From positions 1-30,699 of the IMG/VR virus record IMGVR_UViG_3300045738_000572: a stretch of 30,699 nt of DNA, one strand, 5' to 3'. A model generated the notes under the pieces. The model saw nothing but the letters and a program-made list of their open reading frames with translations, was not told the origin of the DNA and made no database searches. Positions within the stretch are counted from its first letter, which is position 1, and each line of letters begins with the position of its first letter. The translations under genes were made by a program, and so were the position numbers. Positions 21,417-27,680 of this stretch are shown one piece after another. Origin of the DNA: a virus.

Positions 21417-22704
21417 AAAATCCACCTAATTCAGGAAAGGTTTTAATAAAATCTGTTCCCCTTCTCCTGTCATGTTCATCTACAAAGTTTACAAAATCAT
21501 CTCTTTGTACTTTTAATTCTAATCCTTTAAATCTGTTTCTTTTGATCCAATCAGTTGTTCTTTGTAGCTTCATTATTTCATAGGGTTGAAATATATTATC
21601 AAAGGACTTCATACTTTCTAAACTATTATCTAATATACTTATAACATTATCATCAGCAATCCTAGCAGTCAGGTGTAACGGCTCAACCATATTAGGCATG
21701 TCTATTGTAATTAAGTCACCATAAGTATTTTTTAATTCTGCCATTTTAAATATGAATTGTTCAAAGTTAGGTATAGATAAAAAACAAAAGGTGCACATAA
21801 TACCAACAGGAATTCCGCTTGCTAAAACCCTATGTAGATTTTGTTCTAACGTATCCATCTTTAATCCGTTCCTTATATACTCCGCCTGTTCACCCCAGCT
21901 GTCTAAACTGACATAACATTTTTGTCCAGGGAGATCTTTAACTAGGGAAATATACTCTCGAACTCTCCTTTCAGTCGCCATCAAATTTGTGCTGATTTCG
22001 AAGGATAAGTTCTCTTTAGGATGATCTTTGACATACTGTAATAACTTGAACGTATTCTCGTCTAGTAAGGGTTCTCCACCAGTCAAGCGTATAGTATTTA
22101 GGTGTGGATAAGCCTCAGGCAACCACTTCCAAAACTTCTTAACATCGGGGTTCTCAGAGGGTATTAGAATGTCACTTCTTGGTATGTACTTATCGTGGTT
22201 GGATTTACTTTTTAAGTCGTAAGGCCCGTGCTTAGCTAGCTCCTTTTGCCAAGTTGAGCTTTTACCTGCTCCACAATAACTACATGACATTTGACATTTA
22301 TTAGTAAAGCTAACTGTTAAGTACCTTGGCCATACATCTTCATCGGCAGGTATTGCTGCCGTTTTTGCTATTAGGTCTGGATCGTGTTTTAGAAACTGTA
22401 CAGCGAGCATTTGCCTATCGCTAAAGTTTCCTGTTTCTTCTATATCGTAACAATAAGAATCTTCAGCGGGCTTGCCGCCGTCTAACATTTGTTGTCTTAC
22501 TGCTTTGGTGTAGGGTGTGTTGTGTAAATCGCTATCGCTTGGGATCTTATGCTGAGGGCAGTGGTAGCAGGAATGTTTCAATCCTTCTGCTAAACTAAGT
22601 TCTAGATAATACCACTTTAATAAACAGAAGCCTGGACCTACATCGTCCAAATCATTTTTTATTTTTGTTAACCAGTATTCCTGACTATTTGATTTTTTTA
22701 CCAA
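21391..22704 (-). CDS. Radical SAM protein (twitch-domain type)
   Basis: This 437-aa protein has the radical SAM cluster motif C137-xxx-C141-xx-C144 (FTNKCQMSCSYCGAGKSS), the TGGEPLL segment (about 203-209) and EISTNLM and KCYVSLDSWG strands of a TIM-like barrel. A pre-domain with C46-YH-C49 and C85 could hold a second metal site, as in proteins modifying peptides, but no SPASM domain is clear. It cleaves SAM to start radical chemistry; substrate unknown. No ATG exists near the 5' end: the best start is TTG at 22704, 20 nt before the regA stop, so initiation probably depends on RegA translation. It overlaps the oxygenase gene downstream. Confidence 0.85.
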   Translation of the reverse strand: MVKKSNSQEYWLTKIKNDLDDVGPGFCLLKWYYLELSLAEGLKHSCYHCPQHKIPSDSDLHNTPYTKAVRQQMLDGGKPAEDSYCYDIEETGNFSDRQMLAVQFLKHDPDLIAKTAAIPADEDVWPRYLTVSFTNKCQMSCSYCGAGKSSTWQKELAKHGPYDLKSKSNHDKYIPRSDILIPSENPDVKKFWKWLPEAYPHLNTIRLTGGEPLLDENTFKLLQYVKDHPKENLSFEISTNLMATERRVREYISLVKDLPGQKCYVSLDSWGEQAEYIRNGLKMDTLEQNLHRVLASGIPVGIMCTFCFLSIPNFEQFIFKMAELKNTYGDLITIDMPNMVEPLHLTARIADDNVISILDNSLESMKSFDNIFQPYEIMKLQRTTDWIKRNRFKGLELKVQRDDFVNFVDEHDRRRGTDFIKTFPELGGFYGKIKAGN

Positions 22705-23107
22705 TATTGTATTTAGGGACTAATTCCCATTCACCTTTCTCTTTAAATGATATAATTTTTATCTGACTTAAAGGTGCAAAATCCTCAGCTATTGGTTCCA
22801 TTAAAACTACTAATCCCCAATCTGATAATAGCTTCGCTATAGTGTTTCGCCTCTCTATGTCGTTATCTTGGAAGGTTGCCTCCTTTCCATCTAGTGCAAA
22901 TAATTCTTTAAAATGTGTTATAAAGTATCTGCCTTTCTTATGTAATATGTGGCACGACTGGTAAAGAACTTTTTCTTTCTTGGAAGCTACTCCTATTCGC
23001 GATAGAGTTTCCCTTACTTTTAGGAAATCCTCGGGGTCCTTCAAAGAAATTTCTAAGGGGAAATACCCTGGATAGTCAATGTTGAAGTAATTTTCTCGAT
23101 CACTCAT
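22685..23107 (-). CDS. regA: RegA translational repressor
   Basis: Read from ATG 23107, the 140-aa protein matches T4 RegA along its length: LKDPEDFLKVRETLSRIGVA, KVLYQSCHILHKKGRYFITHFKELF, RNTIAKLLSDWGLV and GEWELVPKYNIG. T4 RegA has 122 aa; this one has about 17 extra residues at the N-terminus (SDRENYFNIDYPGYFP). RegA binds ribosome-binding sites of phage early messages and blocks their translation. Its place after gp62 and before gp43 is the T4 order, with a radical-SAM and an Hsp20 module inserted before gp43. A TATAAATA match stands 48 nt upstream. Confidence 0.93.
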   Translation of the reverse strand: MSDRENYFNIDYPGYFPLEISLKDPEDFLKVRETLSRIGVASKKEKVLYQSCHILHKKGRYFITHFKELFALDGKEATFQDNDIERRNTIAKLLSDWGLVVLMEPIAEDFAPLSQIKIISFKEKGEWELVPKYNIGKKIK

Positions 23108-23154
23108 TCTCAATACGTCTCGGTTGTATAATATAAATTATTAGGTTATTCCAA

Positions 23155-23162
23155 TATTTATA
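23155..23162 (-). promoter_or_regulatory. Late-promoter match TATAAATA ahead of regA
   Basis: Exact T4 late octamer on the minus strand, overlapping the gp62 stop and 48 nt before the regA ATG. The short gap 23108-23157 holds no gene. Late RegA expression would be consistent with shutting off early messages, but the match alone is not proof. Confidence 0.45.
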
Positions 23163-23622
23163 ATTTACCACCTTTAGACGTATTCAGGTATAATTTTATA
23201 ACATCTATATCTGTTTCAGATAAAAGTCTTAAAGCTTCTTTTGCTTTGTTAAAACTATAATGAAAAAATCGCTGAATCGCGTCAATATTCTCCTCTTCAG
23301 ATTTTAGCCATTTATTATATCTCTTTGCCTTTCTTACCACCACACGTAGAAAGTCATATTGTAATTTTTTGTCAATATGCGATCTAGAATTCATTTCATT
23401 GCCTGCAATAACTGTATCAGGTCCAAATCCCATAGCCCTATTTACAATAAAGGCGTTATATTCATTCTCAGTTCTCTCATCAACCATCAAGTCTTCTTTT
23501 GTAAAGTTGATAGAATTTACAAAATCAAAAGGAGAAATCTTCTTCAATTTCTCTTGAAATTGTTCTTCAGCAATGTCCTCTACGGGATCGCCGAATCCTT
23601 CTAATATTGCGTTGTCATCCAT
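23158..23622 (-). CDS. 62: Clamp loader small subunit gp62
   Basis: This 154-aa protein matches gp62 of T4-like phages: SPFDFVNSINFTKEDLM, a DERTENEYNAFIVNR segment, FGPDTVIAGNEMN, LQYDFLRVVVRKAKRYNKWLK and a C-terminal helix. T4 gp62 is 187 aa. One gp62 with four gp44 subunits opens and loads the gp45 clamp. Its ATG shares a base with the TAA of a 38-aa lipoprotein ORF (TAATG). In T4, gp62 directly follows gp44; here a ribbon-helix-helix gene, an exported Cu-monooxygenase-like gene and that lipoprotein ORF lie between. Confidence 0.9.
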   Translation of the reverse strand: MDDNAILEGFGDPVEDIAEEQFQEKLKKISPFDFVNSINFTKEDLMVDERTENEYNAFIVNRAMGFGPDTVIAGNEMNSRSHIDKKLQYDFLRVVVRKAKRYNKWLKSEEENIDAIQRFFHYSFNKAKEALRLLSETDIDVIKLYLNTSKGGKL

Positions 23623-23738
23623 TAATCAAATATTATTTTATTTGCTGGCAACAATAATTCGAAGTCACTCTCAAGGGTCTCGTAGGTGACGTTGCAGCTT
23701 GCTAAAAATAACATAAATATTGCATATCTAGTTTTCAT
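23622..23738 (-). CDS. Predicted small lipoprotein, 38 aa
   Basis: An ORF in the gap between the Cu-monooxygenase-like gene and gp62. It starts inside the last codons of the former (11-nt overlap) and ends TAATG onto gp62. The product starts MKTRYAIFMLFLASCNVTYE: a basic N-terminus, a hydrophobic stretch, and the lipobox L12-A-S-C15. A mature lipoprotein of 24 residues with Asn at +2 would be predicted. The Shine-Dalgarno is weak (AAGAGAT). Tight coupling to a periplasmic enzyme suggests a shared envelope role; that is inference. Confidence 0.6.
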   Translation of the reverse strand: MKTRYAIFMLFLASCNVTYETLESDFELLLPANKIIFD

Positions 23739-25011
23739 TTATATCTCTTTTATCTATAAGTTCATTATAACCCTCGTCATCTAAATGGGTAATAGCCATC
23801 CAGTTATGAGTCATTTCATCACCAGTTCTACTACCACCCACTACCCATTGATCTGGGTCTGGATTATTAGGATTGTTGCTTGTATTATCATACCATTGTT
23901 TCATAATTAAAACAGAGCCTGTAGGTACCAACGGTGCCGCTCCAGGAGCAAATATATGGCTGTGATGCCAGACTGCACTCCAATTTGATACTTGACTTAT
24001 TTCGTCGGTCTGGCCTGTTGTTGGATTAAAAATCTCCAAACTGGCAGCGTTCATTCTTAAGTGACCGTGGGGCTGCCAACTATCTATTCTTACAGGGTGA
24101 TCAAAAGATTTAAACCCTTGAGTCATATAATATCCATTAGGTGGAATAACTATATCAGCTTGGGCTCCAAGTCTATATAAACTTAAATCTTGCTTATACT
24201 TAGCCTCAAAGTCTGGCTCATGGAACCACAGTCCAATTTCAACTACATTATCTTTAACCATTTCACCTTGTGCCATTGCTCCCACCCCGCCTGGAAACAT
24301 ATGAATATCCCAACGTATTTGGGCGTTTGCTGGAAATGTTCTACATACTCCTGCAGGTACTAACTCTCCCCACTTGCCCATTGCATACTCAGTAAGCATT
24401 GCACCAGGTATACCATCCATTACTATATTAGAATTGGCATGATGTACTACCGCTTTGGCGCGCCCTAATGGTTTAACTTGAACGGCTTTAATACATCTAT
24501 CTTCTGTAACTCCAGAGTTCACAAGATGTTTATGCCACAGGTCATTTCCACTAGCTGGAATGTCTATAGGGATTGACGGGATTACTAAAGTTGGGGGTCC
24601 AAGTTCAGCGGCAAAGCTCCACTCATCCAGATCTGGTAATTCAGGTCGTGCTGCTTCTATATCAGGATCACCTTGCGGTGCGCCTGCTCTTACCCAATTA
24701 ACTACCGTATCAATATCATTTTGTGGAAGTCGCCAATCCCCTTGTAAATCTTGAATGCCTATACCTTGATCATAAGCATATGGTGGCATCTCTCTTGTTG
24801 CTATTTTATGTTGTATTAACGGTGCCCAAGGTCTTACTTGTTCATAAGACTCAAAACTCATTGGACCTATACCACCTTGTCGATGGCATACAACACAATT
24901 ATTATTAATTATTGATGAAACTTCGTCAACGTAGGTTACTTCATCAGCATACATTTTGCTGGCAAAAACCAACAAGGCTGCAACTAACAATACTGCTAGT
25001 AATGTTTTCAT
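23728..25011 (-). CDS. Exported cytochrome c / copper type II monooxygenase-like protein
   Basis: This 427-aa protein has a Sec signal peptide (residues 1-22, likely cleaved after MYA), a haem c site C39-VV-C42-H43 with likely axial M75 (REMPPYA), and then two domains resembling copper type II ascorbate-dependent monooxygenases (PHM/DBM family). All six copper ligands seem present: H190-H191 (VVHHANSN) and H237 (WDIHMFPGG) for CuH; H315-G-H317 (WQPHGHLR) and M400 (GDEMTHNW) for CuM. These enzymes hydroxylate C-H bonds with O2 and electrons; the haem domain could feed them. It should act in the host periplasm. AAGGA precedes the ATG. It stands between gp44/RHH and gp62 in the clamp-loader operon, which is not usual. 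Substrate unknown. Confidence 0.85.
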   Translation of the reverse strand: MKTLLAVLLVAALLVFASKMYADEVTYVDEVSSIINNNCVVCHRQGGIGPMSFESYEQVRPWAPLIQHKIATREMPPYAYDQGIGIQDLQGDWRLPQNDIDTVVNWVRAGAPQGDPDIEAARPELPDLDEWSFAAELGPPTLVIPSIPIDIPASGNDLWHKHLVNSGVTEDRCIKAVQVKPLGRAKAVVHHANSNIVMDGIPGAMLTEYAMGKWGELVPAGVCRTFPANAQIRWDIHMFPGGVGAMAQGEMVKDNVVEIGLWFHEPDFEAKYKQDLSLYRLGAQADIVIPPNGYYMTQGFKSFDHPVRIDSWQPHGHLRMNAASLEIFNPTTGQTDEISQVSNWSAVWHHSHIFAPGAAPLVPTGSVLIMKQWYDNTSNNPNNPDPDQWVVGGSRTGDEMTHNWMAITHLDDEGYNELIDKRDINEN

Positions 25012-25022
25012 TCTTGGATCCT

Positions 25023-25196
25023 TTAATTAAAGCCAAAATCTTTCTCTTTCATTTCTCTGTAACTTTCGAGCAAAAGCTCAGTTATAGAAATTTTACGTTT
25101 TTTTGCTTCTGCCTTTAATTCCTCTTTTAATTCTTCAGGAACACGAATATCTATTCTGGCAGTTGCCTTTCCTGCTTCATTATAATCTTTTGTCAT
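25023..25196 (-). CDS. Ribbon-helix-helix DNA-binding protein
   Basis: The ATG at 25196 overlaps the gp44 TGA (ATGA), preferred to a longer in-frame version. The 57-aa product (MTKDYNEAGKATARIDIRVP...) has an RHH pattern: strand ARIDIRVP, helix EELKEELKAEAKKRK, turn, helix ISITELLLESYREMKEK. Such proteins bind operators as dimers (Arc/MetJ/CopG type). It lies 11 nt before the Cu-monooxygenase-like gene and is a natural candidate to regulate that cargo or the operon. No operator was identified. Confidence 0.8.
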   Translation of the reverse strand: MTKDYNEAGKATARIDIRVPEELKEELKAEAKKRKISITELLLESYREMKEKDFGFN

Positions 25197-26131
25197 ACAA
25201 ATTCCACACTTGCCATAATTTCTGTTAAACATGCAGTAAGGTTAATTTCCTGATCTGCCACAAATGCCGCTTTATACTGATAATCGGCGATTAACAGAAC
25301 TAACTGTGGAATTGACTTAATCTCAGGTATTAGTATGTCATATATCTGTCTAAATATACCCTGAGGGTCAGTATCCACATTATTCGATACCCACTGTCTC
25401 ATCTGCTTCCAATCCTTGTCCCTAAGGGCCTCTATAAGCTGCTTAGCGTTGATTTCCTGGAAGTTACTTAGTACACCCTCATCTATTTTCCCTGCCACAG
25501 AGTACCTCTGTAGCTCATTGATGACCCTCCTATAGTCAGGGAAATACTTCATTAGGAGCTCCGCTAACACCTTCTCAGAGTACTCAATCCCTTCATTATC
25601 CAGGATATAAGCCATCCTTTGAAGGAACTTAGCAGCGAGCTTAGGGCGGTCTGAGGGGGCTATTTTAAAGTCCACCACTGTCGTTCTACTGTGCAAAGGT
25701 GTTATTATTCTATTTATATAGTTACAAGTAAAGATGAACCTACAATTCGACGAAAACGTCTCTATAAACGCCCGTAGTGCCGGTTGGACACTTTCTCTGT
25801 TCAAATAGTCAGCCTCATCGAGTATTACTACCTTAGTTTTACCCTCAAAAGACACTGCTGATGCAAAGCTTCGTATTTTAGTTCTTAGGGTATCTATCTG
25901 TCTACCTTCATCTGAACCATTAATAATTATATAGTCACAATCAAGTTCTTCGCACAATGCACGCGCAAGGCTTGTTTTACCTGTACCTGCTCCGCCAGTT
26001 AATAGTAAGTTGGGTATTTCCTTTTTAGCAATAAACTGCTGGAATGTAGTTTTTACCTCTTCAGGTAATATACAGTCTTTTATTGTATGTGGGCGATATT
26101 TTTCAACCCATAAAAATTGTTCAGGATTCAT
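25193..26131 (-). CDS. 44: Clamp loader ATPase subunit gp44
   Basis: This 312-aa AAA+ protein (T4 gp44: 319 aa) has FLWVEKYRPHTIKD at the N-terminus, Walker A GGAGTGKTS (46-54), Walker B with D105-E-A-D108 in VVILDEADYL, sensor 1 FIFTCNYINRI, and the arginine finger region LHSRT (146-150; usually SRC). It uses ATP to load the gp45 clamp with gp62. The typical SD is not close: GGAG stands 15 nt before the ATG, inside a repeated element (26133-26170). It overlaps the ribbon-helix-helix gene downstream. Confidence 0.95.
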   Translation of the reverse strand: MNPEQFLWVEKYRPHTIKDCILPEEVKTTFQQFIAKKEIPNLLLTGGAGTGKTSLARALCEELDCDYIIINGSDEGRQIDTLRTKIRSFASAVSFEGKTKVVILDEADYLNRESVQPALRAFIETFSSNCRFIFTCNYINRIITPLHSRTTVVDFKIAPSDRPKLAAKFLQRMAYILDNEGIEYSEKVLAELLMKYFPDYRRVINELQRYSVAGKIDEGVLSNFQEINAKQLIEALRDKDWKQMRQWVSNNVDTDPQGIFRQIYDILIPEIKSIPQLVLLIADYQYKAAFVADQEINLTACLTEIMASVEFV

Positions 26132-26132
26132 G

Positions 26133-26170
26133 ATTTACTTTTTTTGCTCCAAAATCTCTTTGATTTTTTT
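26133..26170 (-). repeat. Copy B of the ~38-bp dispersed repeat, in front of gp44
   Basis: Near-identical to 3879-3917. One minus-strand frame of this copy reads KNQRDFGAKK, parallel to NQRNFGAKK at the end of the 74-aa gene at 3881-4105. The 26132-26185 gap between peroxiredoxin and gp44 has no complete ORF, so copy B looks like a coding remnant that now forms the gp44 leader. Confidence 0.65.
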
Positions 26171-26185
26171 CCTCCAAAAAAGGGT

Positions 26186-26773
26186 CTAACCGAATTTCTC
26201 CTTAACAGAAGTCGTATCTGAGAAGTTCAGCTCTATATTAGTACCGACACTTGCTGCTTCTTTTACGACTCGGAATACATTTTCAGGTGTACTGACTTCA
26301 TAAGGATCTCCTTCAGCATTATCTTGGAAACCTTCTTCAACAAATGACTTGATTATTGTCCCATCAGTTACCACTGCTGCGTATCTCCAGGATCTCATTC
26401 CAAATCCTAAGTTATCTTTCCGAACATCCATGTTCATTTTAATTGTAAACTCACCACTGCCATCTGGTATCAGTTTAACGTTTACAATACCCTGGTTCAT
26501 TCTCCACTCATCCATAACGAACGTATCATTAACACTAAAGCAATAGATATCATCTATACCTTGTTGTCTAAAAGGTTTATACATGTTTTCAAATCCAGGA
26601 AGCTGTTGTCCTGAACATGTTGGCGTAAATGCTCCAGGCAATCCAAAAATAACTACTGTCTTGTCTTTAAAAAGATCGTCTGTTGTTAATGTGACCCACT
26701 TCTTTTCGCCTGTTGTCAACACCACTCTCTTATGGAATGTTGCTTGTGGAATCTCAGCTGGTAATTTACTCAT
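26186..26773 (-). CDS. Peroxiredoxin (AhpC/TSA, Prx5-like)
   Basis: This 195-aa protein has the peroxidatic site P46-GAFTPT-C53 in VVIFGLPGAFTPTCSGQQLP, typical of the Prx5-type family, and a conserved Arg in FGMRSWRYAAVV. It reduces hydrogen peroxide or organic peroxides using thiols. No signal peptide, so it acts in the cytoplasm. It stands between the clamp (gp45) unit and gp44 in the same operon as the Cu-monooxygenase-like gene. A protective role against oxidative stress in the infected cell is likely. It overlaps the 60-aa gene before it by 8 nt. Confidence 0.9.
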   Translation of the reverse strand: MSKLPAEIPQATFHKRVVLTTGEKKWVTLTTDDLFKDKTVVIFGLPGAFTPTCSGQQLPGFENMYKPFRQQGIDDIYCFSVNDTFVMDEWRMNQGIVNVKLIPDGSGEFTIKMNMDVRKDNLGFGMRSWRYAAVVTDGTIIKSFVEEGFQDNAEGDPYEVSTPENVFRVVKEAASVGTNIELNFSDTTSVKEKFG

Positions 26774-26948
26774 CTGCTTCGTCTCTGTTAAAAATATCTA
26801 ACTCACCCTTCATTACTTTTCTGACAAGCGATATTGCTGGGTTCGGACGAGTAAAGATGTACTCTATTGTCTCACCAAACTTATTAAACTCAACGATCCA
26901 TCCGTTGGTTGCCTCTCTTAGAGTTACCTCTAAATTATCTTCATTCAT
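26766..26948 (-). CDS. Small acidic hypothetical protein following gp45
   Basis: This 60-aa protein (MNEDNLEVTLREATNGWIVE...) looks like a small beta-hairpin domain followed by a helix (PAISLVRKVMKGELDIF). A strong AGGAG precedes the ATG. The place right after the clamp gene and before the loader suggests expression with them. No family recognised. Confidence 0.65.
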   Translation of the reverse strand: MNEDNLEVTLREATNGWIVEFNKFGETIEYIFTRPNPAISLVRKVMKGELDIFNRDEADE

Positions 26949-26957
26949 AAACTACTC

Positions 26958-27614
26958 CTATATTTGTGATGAACGTTCTAATGCTAGCCAATATTTTAAT
27001 TCGCCTTTACTGCTTTCTAAGAACATAAATTTCTTCTGTGAAATCGTAACACTATAACTTAAAGGTATAACCTTAAAGTTTTCTATTGCTAGTCTAGCAT
27101 CAAATTCTTTATCAGTTGTGCCTATTACTTGCCTAAAGCTGTTAGACTTAGGTGTACTAGGATCACTAACTGTTACTACTACTTCACCATCTTTACCAAC
27201 GACACATAACATGGGTGCTGCTGTAATAGCTGCTGCTTTTAATATCATGTCAACATCGTCCTTAGTAATGTCAAACTGGAAGAAGTTATCTACTTCAATA
27301 GTTTTATCAGGGGCACTTACTATAATGTTAGGGTCTGCATAATAATATTGAAAGACAGATGTACCTCTACTCACTTTTAAACTTTCGTCTTGAAAGTCAA
27401 TATTGGTATCTTCCATAAGGGTTAATAGTGAAAGCAAACTATTTAAATCATAGATTGCAAATTCTTTTGGAAAACTCTCACTAATCTCAGCCCTAGCAAA
27501 AATATTTTTACCTGTGCTAATTGTGGATAGTGTGTTCCCTTGACGAACAAGTATGTTCGTATTGATTGTCGCAAAGTTCTTGAGTATGTCAAGAGTCCCT
27601 GTGCTTATTTTCAT
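26958..27614 (-). CDS. 45: Sliding clamp gp45
   Basis: This 218-aa protein matches T4 gp45 (228 aa): MKISTGTLDILKNFATINTN, SFPKEFAIYDLNSLLSLLTLME, an IVSAPDKTIEV strand and FKVIPLSYSVTISQK near the C-terminus. The trimer encircles DNA and tethers gp43. In T4 it also activates late transcription through gp55/gp33, relevant to the TATAAATA boxes seen here. A perfect promoter stands 38-66 nt upstream, and GGAGT lies before the ATG, making this gene the start of the replication operon. Confidence 0.93.
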   Translation of the reverse strand: MKISTGTLDILKNFATINTNILVRQGNTLSTISTGKNIFARAEISESFPKEFAIYDLNSLLSLLTLMEDTNIDFQDESLKVSRGTSVFQYYYADPNIIVSAPDKTIEVDNFFQFDITKDDVDMILKAAAITAAPMLCVVGKDGEVVVTVSDPSTPKSNSFRQVIGTTDKEFDARLAIENFKVIPLSYSVTISQKKFMFLESSKGELKYWLALERSSQI

Positions 27615-27651
27615 AATGTATTACTCCAAAGATTTATTCTTTATTATGCTT

Positions 27652-27680
27652 ATTATAAACTCTATCCAACTTAGAGTCAA
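27652..27680 (-). promoter_or_regulatory. Sigma70-type promoter for the gp45 operon
   Basis: Minus strand: TTGACT (27675-27680), 17-nt spacer, TATAAT (27652-27657). The -35 box overlaps the end of the SGNH-like gene. It would give a leader of about 30 nt for gp45 and drive the clamp and clamp-loader genes. Confidence 0.88.

Noticed and set aside
22685-22704. Programmed frameshift joining RegA to the radical SAM protein at an A7 run
   Set aside because: The offset between the two frames needs a +1 (or -2) shift, not the -1 shift usual on A runs, and RegA ends at its normal C-terminus. Ordinary overlap is simpler.
25711-25718. TATAAATA match within gp44
   Set aside because: It lies in the middle of gp44, more than 500 nt from the next gene start.
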